Assembly (NCBI RefSeq): GCF_017848645.1
Contig: NZ_JAFEIF010000069.1
Location: forward strand, 30,608 to 94,607
Length of the DNA stretch: 64,000 nucleotides
Direction of reading: 5' to 3'
Source: Limnohabitans sp.
GTDB taxonomy: Bacteria; Pseudomonadota; Gammaproteobacteria; Burkholderiales; Burkholderiaceae_C
The notes beneath the pieces were generated by a model. That model was not told where the DNA came from and did no database searches. It saw only the letters and a list, made by a program, of their open reading frames with translations. Below, in pieces: positions 49,285 through 58,944 of this stretch. Each line of letters starts with the position of its first letter. Positions within the stretch are counted from its first letter, which is position 1. The translations under genes and the position numbers were made by a program.

Positions 49285-52098
49285 ATGCAACAGCCTTTCC
49301 ATCCATGCGGTGTGCTGAAGATACCAACGGCGCTCCTCGGCTTGGGGGTGTCGCTGGTTTGGGCCAGCCCTGTGTGGGCAGACGAACAGGCAGCTCAGCA
49401 GTGGGCGCAGACGACCGCCCAGGTCATCCCAGCCAAAACTTACCCCGCTGTCCAGGTGGTGGACACGGCACTCGAATACCGCCAGTTTGAAAAGGTCGAA
49501 ATCACCGGCTCGTCCATCGTCCGCAAGGAGCAGACCCAGGCCTTGCCGGTGCAGGTGATCACGCGCGACGACATCCGGCGCTCCGGCGCCAGCAGCATGG
49601 TTGACGTGCTGCACAAGCTGCCCATCATGTCCATGGTGGTCAACAGCGCCGCCATGATCACGACGATTGGCGGTTACACCACGGCCTCCTTGCGCGGCTT
49701 GCCCGCCGGCACGCTGCTTTTGCTCAATGGCAAACGGCTGTCCTCTTATGGTCGCCAAAGTGTTTTTGGTGTGGACCGGCCCAGTGTGGACATCAACACC
49801 GTGCCTTTGTCGGCCATTGAAAAGATCGAGATCCTGTCGGACGGGGCCTCGTCGCTTTACGGATCGGATGCCATCGCGGGCGTGATCAACATCATCACGC
49901 GCACCGAGCAAAAGGGTTTTGAAATCGCGGCGGAAACATTGGGCACCTCGCAAGGCGGTGGCCAAGGCCATCAAATCACCTTGAACGCGGGCAAGGGCAG
50001 TTTGAAAAAAGATGGCTTCAGCCTGCGGCTGACGGCTGAGTTGTTTCACCGGGACCCGTTGCAAGGCAGCGAGCGACCCCAATACGCCCAAGGCCGGTAT
50101 GTGGTGGAGCGCGATGGGCAGCAGTACGCCATCGACGGCGGACGCCTGACCTCGTACGCCACCCCGGGTGTGTTCTTTCAGCCTGCCAATGCGGCCGACG
50201 GAACGCCCAGAAAGGTGTTCAGCTTGCTGCACCAGGACGGACAGTGCCCCAGCGGCTATGTGCCCATGCTCGGCCAGCCATCGTGCCAGTACAACGGCTA
50301 CTCGGCACTGACCATTTACCCCCAACAAGACAGCCGCAAGCTCTTGCTCAGTGGGGAAAAATGGCTGGGCGATGGCACCACCGCCTATGCCGAAGTTCTG
50401 TACGCACAACTGACTGACGGCGAAATGGCGGGGCAAGGCTGGCGGCAACTGGTTTACAGCTTGGGCCCGTCCCCCGATTCGGTGGGTGTCCAAGAGGCGC
50501 TGCGTGCGGGCCTTGACCCTGCCAAAACCCAGTTTCTGTGGTCGCCGAGCTTGCTGCACGGCCTCAAACGGGCCTATGAACAAAACAACTGGCGTGTGGC
50601 CACAGGTCTCAAAGGGGAATGGGGCGGTTGGGACTACAAAGCCGAGTTGTACAGGGCTCAGGCGCAAGTGAGCCGCAAAGTAGAGGTCACGGATTTTGTG
50701 GGTCAGGGGCTGGTCAGTGGCCGGGTCTTGAGCGATCCGAACATGCTCAAACCCCTGACGGCTGACAACCCTTTGACGGCCACACTCAATGGCTTGCGCA
50801 ACGTCTGGAACACCTGGGACGAGGGCACCACCTACACCACCGTCGGCCAGGTCAGGGCATCGCGTCCGCTCATGGAGATCGAGGGCAAGGACGTGATGTT
50901 GGGCACAGGCCTGGAGTGGCGGCGCGAGGGCACGGACTATCGGTATGTCTCGAACACGGAGCAGCAGCCGAGTTTTCAGGCCGAGCGGGACATTCAGGCC
51001 GCCTATCTGGAGCTTCAGCTGCCTGTGACCCCGCAGTGGGACGTGACCGCATCCACACGCTGGGACCGTTACAGCGATTTGGGCACCACGCACAACAGCA
51101 AGTTGGCTTCGCGTTACGATTTCGACAACGGCTGGTCGGCCAGGGCGTCCTGGGGCACCGGATTTCGGGCACCGTCACTGGCGCAATTGCAGGATGTCAG
51201 CAAACTGTATGCCGTTGGCACAACGACGTACATCAATGAATGCAGTCCGGACATGCTGTCGGTGGCGGCCAGGCTCAGCACCAGTCAGGACCGCACGGTG
51301 TCTTGTGCCAAAAGTGCGATGACCATTTACGGCACGGGCAATCCGGATTTGAAGCCCGAGTTGTCGACACAAAAGTCATTGGGCTTGGCCTACCGGCCCA
51401 CACGCAACTTCTCGGTCACCGCCGACTGGTGGTCCATCGACATGCGCGATGTGATTTCCACCATGGCCGATGCTGCCGTGTATGCCGATCCGATCCAATA
51501 TGAAAAGTTCTATTTGATGCAAAGCAATGGGACACTGGCCATGCGCTTGCCCAACTACAACATTGGCCAGCGCAAAAAGTCCGGTATTGATTTTGATGTG
51601 CGCTGGCGTGCGCCCACCGACATGGGCCAATGGAACCTGTTTGTGCAGGGCACGTACAACCTCAAGTCCCAAGACCAGTCCGCGCCCGGTCAGGCTTTTG
51701 TGTCGGATCTGGGGCGGTACAACAAAATCACCGACACCATCACCCCGCGCCTGCGGCTGCGCTGGATAGCGGGGCTTAGCACGGCCACTTGGAGCCTGCA
51801 TGGGGCGCTCAATTACACCTCCGGCTATGCCGATCAGGACCGATCCGGCGTGAACTTGGCCACTTTGCAAAGCACGCCCCTCACGGGTTTTGCGGTCCCG
51901 TCTTTCACCACGCTGGACCTGCATGCGGCCTACCAAATCAGCCCGGCTGTGAGTTTGCGGGCCACCCTGGGCAACGCGCTCAATCGCCAAGCGCCACAAG
52001 CCTTCACCAGCACGGCTGGGCAGGTTTTTGGCTTCAACACGCGTGAGCACGCTTTATGGGGCAGGAATTTCAGCGTGGGCCTGGTGGCCAGATTCTGA
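49285..52098 (+). CDS. TonB-dependent outer-membrane receptor, second of a tandem pair
   Basis: A 937-residue receptor with signal peptide (cleavage near 33, VWA-DE), a short extension, the shared segment VQVVDTALEYRQFEKVEITG (residues 56 onward), a plug (LLLLNGKRLSSYG, LSDGASSLYGSDAIAGVINI) and a barrel ending FSVGLVARF. It is clearly paralogous to the preceding gene but diverged over most of its length. ATG at 49285 is used; two GTG codons lie just upstream. The 234-bp spacer before it is AT-rich near 49150-49210. Substrate unknown. Confidence 0.94.
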   Translation: MQQPFHPCGVLKIPTALLGLGVSLVWASPVWADEQAAQQWAQTTAQVIPAKTYPAVQVVDTALEYRQFEKVEITGSSIVRKEQTQALPVQVITRDDIRRSGASSMVDVLHKLPIMSMVVNSAAMITTIGGYTTASLRGLPAGTLLLLNGKRLSSYGRQSVFGVDRPSVDINTVPLSAIEKIEILSDGASSLYGSDAIAGVINIITRTEQKGFEIAAETLGTSQGGGQGHQITLNAGKGSLKKDGFSLRLTAELFHRDPLQGSERPQYAQGRYVVERDGQQYAIDGGRLTSYATPGVFFQPANAADGTPRKVFSLLHQDGQCPSGYVPMLGQPSCQYNGYSALTIYPQQDSRKLLLSGEKWLGDGTTAYAEVLYAQLTDGEMAGQGWRQLVYSLGPSPDSVGVQEALRAGLDPAKTQFLWSPSLLHGLKRAYEQNNWRVATGLKGEWGGWDYKAELYRAQAQVSRKVEVTDFVGQGLVSGRVLSDPNMLKPLTADNPLTATLNGLRNVWNTWDEGTTYTTVGQVRASRPLMEIEGKDVMLGTGLEWRREGTDYRYVSNTEQQPSFQAERDIQAAYLELQLPVTPQWDVTASTRWDRYSDLGTTHNSKLASRYDFDNGWSARASWGTGFRAPSLAQLQDVSKLYAVGTTTYINECSPDMLSVAARLSTSQDRTVSCAKSAMTIYGTGNPDLKPELSTQKSLGLAYRPTRNFSVTADWWSIDMRDVISTMADAAVYADPIQYEKFYLMQSNGTLAMRLPNYNIGQRKKSGIDFDVRWRAPTDMGQWNLFVQGTYNLKSQDQSAPGQAFVSDLGRYNKITDTITPRLRLRWIAGLSTATWSLHGALNYTSGYADQDRSGVNLATLQSTPLTGFAVPSFTTLDLHAAYQISPAVSLRATLGNALNRQAPQAFTSTAGQVFGFNTREHALWGRNFSVGLVARF
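49450..49565 (+). repeat. 116-bp near-identical tract, copy 2
   Basis: Partner of 46384-46499, with four mismatches and no gaps. The two copies are direct repeats 3.07 kb apart. Confidence 0.92.
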
Positions 52099-52249
52099 CC
52101 CTGGCAAGGGCTGCGACGGACAGGGGTGGCCGGATGGCGCGCAGCACGGCAGCGCAATGGCCGCTGGCCCGTGAGCCCAAAACCACGGAAGCCGGCTGTA
52201 AAAAGACACAGGTCGTAAACTTGCTCAACGACTTTTTGTGTGAGAAACA

Positions 52250-53362
52250 ATGACCAAGCCATACCGGATCATCGGCCTGCTGTGCGGGCTGACTTTTTTT
52301 GCGAGCATCCAGGCACAAGGCCAGGCACCTGCCGCCCCCAGCGCCGCCAAACCTTCCCTCACGGTGACCGTGACCACCCCCCAAACGGCCAGTTTGGCGC
52401 AAAAGATCAGCGCCAACGGCAATCTGGCCGCCTGGCAAGAAGCCGTCATCGGGGCCGAGGCCAATGGCCTGAAGATCACCGAGGTGCGTGTGAACGTGGG
52501 CGACCGGGTGCAGCGTGGTGATGTGTTGGTGGTGTTGCAGGCCGACAGCTTGCGCGCCGAGCTGGCGCAGGCCGAAGCCCTGCTCGCTGAAGCCGCGGCC
52601 AGCGCCCAAGAGGCCAAAGCCCAGGCCGAACGCGCGCGCAGCCTGCAGCAGCAAGGCTTTTTCAGTGCAGCGCAGCTGAGCCAGGCGGTGGCAGCTGAGG
52701 CCTCTTCTGTGGCCCGCGTGCAGTCCGCCCGCGCCATGGTGCAGCTGCAAAACGTGCGCCTGGCGCAAACCCAGGTGCGTGCGCCCGATGCGGGCGTCAT
52801 CTCAGCCCGGCAGGCCACGGTGGGCAGCGTGGTGGGCGCAGGCACCGAGTTGTTCCGCTTGATTCGCCAGGGCCGCATCGAGTGGCGGGCTGAAGTGACG
52901 GCTGCCGAAATTGGCCGCATCCAGGTGGGTGCGCCCGTGGAAGTCAAAGCCGCCAGTGGCCAGCTGTTGCAGGGCAAAGTGCGCATGGTGGCGCCCTCGG
53001 TCGATGCACAAACCCGCAACGCCTTGGTCTATGTCGACTTGCCCGCGCAAACCGGCAGCGCCCGCGCAGGCATGTACGCCCAAGGCGAGATCGCGCTGGG
53101 CCAAAGCCAGGCGCTCACCGTGCCGCAAGCGGCGGTGGTGGTGCGCGACGGTTTCAGTTATGTCTACACCGTGGGGGCCGACCAAAAGGTCAGCCAGATC
53201 AAGGTGCAAACCGGACGCCAAAGTGCAGGCCGCGTCGAGGTGACGAGCGGCCTGAAAGCCGATGCCCGTGTGGTGGCCAGTGGTGGTGCATTCCTGAACC
53301 ACGGCGACACGGTGCGCGTGGTGGATGCGCCAGCCGCTCAAACAGCTCCAGCCACCAAATAA
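52250..53362 (+). CDS. RND efflux periplasmic adaptor (membrane fusion protein)
   Basis: The 370-residue product begins with a signal peptide (MTKPYRIIGLLCGLTFFASI) and shows the adaptor layout: barrel-sandwich half motif (EVRVNVGDRVQRGDVLVVLQ), a coiled-coil hairpin rich in Ala, Gln and Glu (about 105-155), the second lipoyl half (VRAPDAGVISARQATVGSVV), a beta-barrel and a membrane-proximal domain. It links the inner-membrane pump to an outer-membrane channel. It lies 10 nt upstream of the pump gene. No TolC-like channel gene is present here. Confidence 0.94.
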   Translation: MTKPYRIIGLLCGLTFFASIQAQGQAPAAPSAAKPSLTVTVTTPQTASLAQKISANGNLAAWQEAVIGAEANGLKITEVRVNVGDRVQRGDVLVVLQADSLRAELAQAEALLAEAAASAQEAKAQAERARSLQQQGFFSAAQLSQAVAAEASSVARVQSARAMVQLQNVRLAQTQVRAPDAGVISARQATVGSVVGAGTELFRLIRQGRIEWRAEVTAAEIGRIQVGAPVEVKAASGQLLQGKVRMVAPSVDAQTRNALVYVDLPAQTGSARAGMYAQGEIALGQSQALTVPQAAVVVRDGFSYVYTVGADQKVSQIKVQTGRQSAGRVEVTSGLKADARVVASGGAFLNHGDTVRVVDAPAAQTAPATK

Positions 53363-53372
53363 AAGGGACGCC

Positions 53373-56300
53373 ATGCTCAACGTCTCTTCCTGGTCGATCC
53401 GCAACCCGATCCCGGCGGTCATGCTGTTTGTGCTGCTGACGGTGGCGGGCCTGATCGCGTTCGGCTCGATGAAGGTGCAGAACTTTCCCGATCTGGATGT
53501 GCCCACCATCTCTGTGACGGCCAGCCTGCCCGGTGTGGCGCCTTCGCAGCTCGAAACCGATGTGGCCCGCAAGCTCGAAAACGCGCTGGCGCCGCTGCAA
53601 GGCCTCAAACACATCACCACCAAGGTGCAAGACGGTGTGGTGTCCATCACCGCCGAGTTCCGCATGGAAAAGCCCAGCCAGGAGGCGGTGGACGATGTGC
53701 GTTCGGCCATCCAGGGCGTGCGGGCCGATTTGCCCGGCGACCTGCGTGACCCGGTGGTGCAAAAGCTCAACCTGGCCGGTACACCCGTGCTGGCCTACAC
53801 CGTGCGCTCGGCGCGCATGGACGACGAGGCCTTGTCGTGGCTGGTGGACAAAGAGATCACCCGCAAACTCTTGTCGCTGCGCGGTGTGGGGGCCGTGAAC
53901 CGCGTGGGCGGCGTGACGCGCGAAGTGCGTGTGGCGCTCGACGTGAACCGCTTGCAGTCGCTGGGCATCACAGCGGCCGAAGTGTCGCGCCAGCTCAAGC
54001 AGGTGCAGCAAGAAGGCTCGGGCGGGCGCATGGATGTGGGCGCGGGTGAACAACCCGTGCGCACCTTGGCCACCGTCAAGACGGCGCAAGAAGTCGGACA
54101 AATCGAGCTGGCCACATCGCGGGGCGGCAGTGTGCGCCTGGACCAAGTGGCCACGGTGAGCGACACCTTGGCCGATGCGCGATCTGCCGCCGCACTGGAC
54201 GGCAAGCCCGTGGTGGGTTTTGAAGTGGTGCGCAGCAAGGGCGAGAGCGAGGTGGCCGTGGGCCGTTTGGTGCGCCAGGCGCTGGCCGATTACCGTTTGC
54301 AAAACCCCGACATCGAGATCACCGAGGCCTTTGACTTTGTGACCCCGGTGGAGGAGGAATACAACGGTTCACTCGTGCTGCTGTATGAGGGCGCGATTTT
54401 GGCGGTGCTGGTGGTGTGGCTGTTTTTGCGTGACTGGCGGGCCACGTTTGTGTCGGCCGTGGCGCTGCCGCTGTCGGTCATCCCGGCCTTCATCGGCATG
54501 GCGTACCTGGGCTTTTCCATCAACGTGGTGACATTGCTGGCGCTGTCCTTGGTGATCGGCGTGCTGGTGGACGACGCGATTGTCGAGGTCGAAAACATCG
54601 TGCGCCATTTGCGCATGGGCAAGTCGCCGTATCAGGCGGCGATGGAGGCGGCCGATGAAATCGGTCTGGCGGTGATTGCCACCACCTTCACCTTGATCGC
54701 GGTGTTTTTGCCCACGGCTTTCATGAGCGGCATTCCGGGCAAGTTCTTCAAGCAGTTTGGCTGGACGGCGTCGCTGGCGGTGTTCGCCTCGCTGGTGGTG
54801 GCGCGGGTCCTCACGCCCATGATGGCGGCTTACATCTTGAAGCCCATCGTCACGGCCGCGCACGAACCCGGCTGGCTCAAGCGCTACATGGTCTGGGCCA
54901 CTTGGTGCATGCGGCACCGCCTGGTCACCATGGTCTTGGCCACGCTGTTTTTCATCGGCTCCATCATGCTGGTGCCGCTCTTGCCCAAGGGCTTCATTCC
55001 GCCGGACGACAACTCGCAAACCCAGGTCTATGTGGAGTTGCCTCCGGGCTCCACCTTGGCGCAAACCCAAGCCAGTGCCGAACACGCCCGCACACTGCTC
55101 ATGACGGTGAACGACGTGAAAAGCGTCTACACCACGATTGGCGGCGGCAGCGCTGGCAGTGATCCTTTTGCGGGGGGCGGTGCGGCCGAGGTGCGCAAGG
55201 CCACGCTCACCATCCAGCTGAGCGAGCGCGGCACACGCCCGCGCAAGCAAGCGATTGAAAACGACATTCGCACAGCCTTGCAGCAACTGCCCGGCGTGCG
55301 CAGCAAAGTGGGCTTGGGCGGCTCGGGCGAGAAATACGTGTTGGTGCTCACCGGCGAAGACCCGCAGGCCCTGCAAACCGCGGCCATGGCCGTGGAGCGC
55401 GACCTGCGCACCATTTCAGGCCTGGGCTCCATTGCGTCCACCGCCAGCTTGGTGCGACCTGAGATCGCGGTGCGCCCCGACTTTGCCAAAGCCGCCGATT
55501 TGGGCGTGACCAGCGCAGCCATCAGCGACACCTTGCGCGTGGCCACGCTGGGCGACTACGACCAAGCCCTGCCCAAGCTCAATTTGTCGGAGCGCCAGGT
55601 GCCCATCGTCGTGAAATTGGGCGACGAGTCGCGGCAAGACCTGGCCACACTCGAGCGCCTGATGGTGCCCGGCAGCCGTGGCCCGGTCATGCTGGGCCAG
55701 GTGGCCAGCATCGAGGTGGCGGGCGGCCCGGCGGTGATTGACCGTTATGACCGCCAGCGCAACATCAACTTCGAGATCGAACTCTCTGGCATGCCGCTGG
55801 GTGATGTGACAGCGGCGGTGCAAAAGCTGCCTGCGCTGCAAAGCCTGCCGCCGGGTGTGAAGATCGTGGAAGTGGGTGACGCCGAAGTGATGGGCGAACT
55901 CTTTGCCAGCTTTGGCCTGGCCATGATGATCGGCGTGCTGTGCATCTACATCGTGCTGGTGTTGTTGTTCAAGGGCTTTTTGCACCCGATCACGATTTTG
56001 GCGGCGCTGCCGCTGTCGCTGGGCGGCGCGTTTGTGGGCTTGCTGATTGCACAAAAGAGCTTCTCGATGCCCTCGCTCATTGGCCTCATCATGCTCATGG
56101 GCATCGCCACCAAAAACTCCATCTTGCTGGTCGAATACGCCATTGAAGCGCGGCGCGGCAAACCCGCTGAAGGTGATCACCCCGCCGTGCCGCCCATGAG
56201 CCGCTGGGACGCGTTGCTCGACGCGTGCCACAAACGCGCCCGCCCCATCGTCATGACCACCATTGCCATGGGCGCGGGCATGCTGCCCATTGCCGTGGGC

Positions 56301-56471
56301 TGGGGCGCAGCGGACGCGAGTTTCCGCTCACCCATGGCGATTGCCGTGATCGGCGGCTTGCTCACCAGCACGGTGCTGAGCTTGCTGGTGGTGCCAGTGG
56401 TGTTCACTTATCTGGATGACCTGGGGCAGTGGGCGGCGCGGTTGTTCAAGAAGGTGACGCGGGGGGCATGA
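53373..56471 (+). CDS. RND efflux pump, inner-membrane permease (HAE1/MdtB-like)
   Basis: A 1032-residue proton-driven pump with twelve membrane helices and two large periplasmic loops. Recognisable parts are MLNVSSWSIRNPIPAVMLF at the start, FPDLDVPTISVTASLPG in the first porter domain, the proton-relay aspartates in IGVLVDDAIVEVEN (TM4), and the repeated-half motif GLIMLMGIATKNSILLVEYA. ATG at 53373 follows AAAAGGGACGCC. It probably exports small hydrophobic or multi-drug substrates with the adaptor upstream. Confidence 0.95.
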   Translation: MLNVSSWSIRNPIPAVMLFVLLTVAGLIAFGSMKVQNFPDLDVPTISVTASLPGVAPSQLETDVARKLENALAPLQGLKHITTKVQDGVVSITAEFRMEKPSQEAVDDVRSAIQGVRADLPGDLRDPVVQKLNLAGTPVLAYTVRSARMDDEALSWLVDKEITRKLLSLRGVGAVNRVGGVTREVRVALDVNRLQSLGITAAEVSRQLKQVQQEGSGGRMDVGAGEQPVRTLATVKTAQEVGQIELATSRGGSVRLDQVATVSDTLADARSAAALDGKPVVGFEVVRSKGESEVAVGRLVRQALADYRLQNPDIEITEAFDFVTPVEEEYNGSLVLLYEGAILAVLVVWLFLRDWRATFVSAVALPLSVIPAFIGMAYLGFSINVVTLLALSLVIGVLVDDAIVEVENIVRHLRMGKSPYQAAMEAADEIGLAVIATTFTLIAVFLPTAFMSGIPGKFFKQFGWTASLAVFASLVVARVLTPMMAAYILKPIVTAAHEPGWLKRYMVWATWCMRHRLVTMVLATLFFIGSIMLVPLLPKGFIPPDDNSQTQVYVELPPGSTLAQTQASAEHARTLLMTVNDVKSVYTTIGGGSAGSDPFAGGGAAEVRKATLTIQLSERGTRPRKQAIENDIRTALQQLPGVRSKVGLGGSGEKYVLVLTGEDPQALQTAAMAVERDLRTISGLGSIASTASLVRPEIAVRPDFAKAADLGVTSAAISDTLRVATLGDYDQALPKLNLSERQVPIVVKLGDESRQDLATLERLMVPGSRGPVMLGQVASIEVAGGPAVIDRYDRQRNINFEIELSGMPLGDVTAAVQKLPALQSLPPGVKIVEVGDAEVMGELFASFGLAMMIGVLCIYIVLVLLFKGFLHPITILAALPLSLGGAFVGLLIAQKSFSMPSLIGLIMLMGIATKNSILLVEYAIEARRGKPAEGDHPAVPPMSRWDALLDACHKRARPIVMTTIAMGAGMLPIAVGWGAADASFRSPMAIAVIGGLLTSTVLSLLVVPVVFTYLDDLGQWAARLFKKVTRGA

Positions 56472-56500
56472 GGTCCTCTTGAACGGCTTTGACGCACACC

Positions 56501-58099
56501 ATGTCACCCCAACAGCTCCGCCTGTCATTGGCTGGTCTGGCCCTGAGTGCCTTGATCCTGGCGCTGGTGCTGGCTTACGACGGCAAACGCATTTTTCAGG
56601 TGTTGGTGTTGGCTTTGCCTGCTGTGCTGTGCCTAGGCTGGCCCAGTCGGCGCAGGGCGTTGCGTGCACTGCAACTGGGTTTTGTCGCCATCATGGGGTT
56701 TGCTTTCATCGCCGATGCGGCTGTGCGGGGGTTTTTGTTGGACGTTTACGGGGCCAGCCCAGCCAGTGCCATGGTCCTGACGGCGGTTGCGAACACCACA
56801 CCGCAGGAAGCGGTGGAGTTCATGGCGATGTACAGGGTCAGCGTATGGCTTTGGGTACTTTTTGCGCTCATGATGCTGGCCATTCTCAGCGCCAGTCTTG
56901 TGGGGTGGTGGCGCATGTCCTTGCCGCTTTGGCAGCTTGCAGGCTGGCGCTTTGGGGCCGTGTTGTTGCTCTTGACATTGGTGGCCCTGTCGCTGGCGAT
57001 CAAGCCATGGCGGCAACACCATCCGTTGCTTTTCTGGACGGGCTGGGTGGCCGATGTGTCGTCGCTGCGAGACCAGTGGACCGACCTCGGTGAACAGCGC
57101 CAACGCTTGCTGACGAACGCACAGACCCAACATCCGCAACTCACTTCAGGAGCCCCCGATACGGTGGTGCTGGTCATCAGCGAAAGCATCAACCGAGCCC
57201 ATCTGTCCCTGTATGGTTATCCCCGCGACACCACACCTGCGCTCATGCAGCTTGAGCAGAGCGAAGGGGATCGTCTGGGCGTTTTCCAGCACGCATGGTC
57301 GGTGGATGCCAGCACGGTTCAGGCGCTGCGCAATTTCTTTTACTTTGGCCATGCCCAGGATCAACAACAGCATTTGATGGCATTGGCCGCCAAGGCGGGT
57401 TATGAGACATGGTGGATCAGCAACCACGACGATCTGGCCATTGACCAAGAGCATGCGCAATTGGCGGATCGGGTTCACATGTTGAACAAGACGCCGGGTC
57501 GCTCTGGACTCTCGCTCGATGAAGGTACATTGCCTCTGCTGCATGCGGCTTTGCAACACAAAGCCGCTCGAAAACTCATCGTGGTGCATCTTTTGGGCAC
57601 ACACCCGCATTACGCCTTGCGGCACCCAGACCAGCGAACACCGTTCAACAACGTCAAGGATGGGGTTTACCAGGGGTTGAAAGACCAGGGTCGTCCTTCG
57701 CGTGTGCGGGCGTTACGCAACGACTACGACTCGGCGATTCACTACCATGACGCGGTGGTCGCAGCCACTTTGGACATGACGCGCACACTGGGCAAGCATG
57801 CCACTTGGGTTTATTTTTCTGACCATGGTCAAGAGGTCGGCCATGTCAGCAACCATGTTGGCCACAGCGCGTCTACTGCAGACGGTTACCGCGTGCCGCT
57901 GCTCATCTGGGGCGAAGGCATGGAAAATTTGCCATCGCGCAGCTTCACGCAACCGGTGCGAACCGATTGGCTTGGGCACAGTGTGATGCGTTTGCTGGGG
58001 ATCGATTGGTTGGGGCATGTGCCGGAAAAAGATGTGCTCGACAACAGGTACCGGTGGCAAGCCCCCAATTTGCCGATGGTGACGAATTTCGCCTCTTGA
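56501..58099 (+). CDS. Phosphoethanolamine-transferase-like sulfatase-fold membrane protein
   Basis: A 532-residue protein with five membrane helices (about 5-175) and a periplasmic sulfatase-type domain. Metal and catalytic elements resemble EptA-type enzymes: VVLVISESINRAHLSLYGYP near 225, a Thr in DASTVQALRNFF near 275 at the nucleophile position, HLLGTHPHYALRHP near 365 and YFSDHGQEVGHV near 445. Members transfer phosphoethanolamine to lipid A or other glycans. The first motif (SES rather than GET) departs from classical EptA, so the acceptor may differ. ATG at 56501 is preferred to an upstream TTG. Confidence 0.87.
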   Translation: MSPQQLRLSLAGLALSALILALVLAYDGKRIFQVLVLALPAVLCLGWPSRRRALRALQLGFVAIMGFAFIADAAVRGFLLDVYGASPASAMVLTAVANTTPQEAVEFMAMYRVSVWLWVLFALMMLAILSASLVGWWRMSLPLWQLAGWRFGAVLLLLTLVALSLAIKPWRQHHPLLFWTGWVADVSSLRDQWTDLGEQRQRLLTNAQTQHPQLTSGAPDTVVLVISESINRAHLSLYGYPRDTTPALMQLEQSEGDRLGVFQHAWSVDASTVQALRNFFYFGHAQDQQQHLMALAAKAGYETWWISNHDDLAIDQEHAQLADRVHMLNKTPGRSGLSLDEGTLPLLHAALQHKAARKLIVVHLLGTHPHYALRHPDQRTPFNNVKDGVYQGLKDQGRPSRVRALRNDYDSAIHYHDAVVAATLDMTRTLGKHATWVYFSDHGQEVGHVSNHVGHSASTADGYRVPLLIWGEGMENLPSRSFTQPVRTDWLGHSVMRLLGIDWLGHVPEKDVLDNRYRWQAPNLPMVTNFAS

Positions 58100-58198
58100 G
58101 GCTGGCAAGATGTCTTTGCCTGCGGCGAATGCATCCATCAGGCGCGTGATCATCTTTGGTGGATGGACAAACATTGACAAACAACGAGAGGACAACAC

Positions 58199-58900
58199 AT
58201 GAGCAACAAGGTGGCGATGGTGGTGGGTGGTGGCAGCGGCATGGGGGCTGCTGCGGCGCGCAAGCTGGCGCAAGATGGCTTTCAGGTGGCGGTGTTGTCT
58301 TCGTCCGGCAAGGGCGAGGCGCTGGGCCGCGAGTTGGGTGGCTTGGGGCTGACGGGCTCCAACCAGTCGAGCGAAGACCTGCAAAAGCTGGTCGATCAAA
58401 CCATGGCGCGTTGGGGCCGCATCGACGTGCTGGTCAACAGCGCAGGCCACGGCCCCAAGGGCCCGGTGCTGGAGCTGACCGATGCGCAGTGGCACTTGGG
58501 GCTCGACATGTATTTCTTGAACGTGGTGCGCTCTGTGCGCCTGGTGGCGCCCATCATGGTCCAGCAAAAAGCGGGGGCCATCGTCAACATCTCCAGCGCC
58601 TGGGTGGTCGAGCCCAGCGCCATGTTCCCGACGTCTGCGGTGGCACGCGCAGGTCTCGCCGCTTTCACCAAGCTGTTTGCCGATGAGCACGCCGCGCACA
58701 ACGTGCGCATGAACAATGTCTTGCCCGGCTGGATTGACAGCTTGCCCGCCAAAGAAGAGCGCCGCGAAAGTGTGCCGATGCAGCGCTACGGCACCAGCGA
58801 AGAAGTGGCCGCGACCATCGCCTTTTTGGCCTCAGAAGGCGCGGCTTACATCACGGGCCAGAACATCCGCGTTGACGGCGGCTTGATGCGCTCGGTGTGA
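58199..58900 (+). CDS. Short-chain dehydrogenase/reductase with altered active site
   Basis: The 233-residue product has the Rossmann motif VVGGGSGMG near residue 8, LVNSAGHGPKG near 80, the catalytic-strand NISSAWVVEP near 125 and the C-terminal NNVLPGWIDSLP and ITGQNIRVDGG. Where most SDRs have YxxxK, it reads FPTSAVARAGLAAFTK: no Tyr is present and Arg stands near the Lys position. It may use another mechanism or be non-catalytic. GAGAGGACAACAC precedes the ATG. It is alone, about 100 bp after the sulfatase-like gene. Confidence 0.9.
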   Translation: MSNKVAMVVGGGSGMGAAAARKLAQDGFQVAVLSSSGKGEALGRELGGLGLTGSNQSSEDLQKLVDQTMARWGRIDVLVNSAGHGPKGPVLELTDAQWHLGLDMYFLNVVRSVRLVAPIMVQQKAGAIVNISSAWVVEPSAMFPTSAVARAGLAAFTKLFADEHAAHNVRMNNVLPGWIDSLPAKEERRESVPMQRYGTSEEVAATIAFLASEGAAYITGQNIRVDGGLMRSV

Positions 58901-58944
58901 ATGTCTGAGGGCACGTTCGCCGCCTGCCGCTCACCCCCTGCGTT

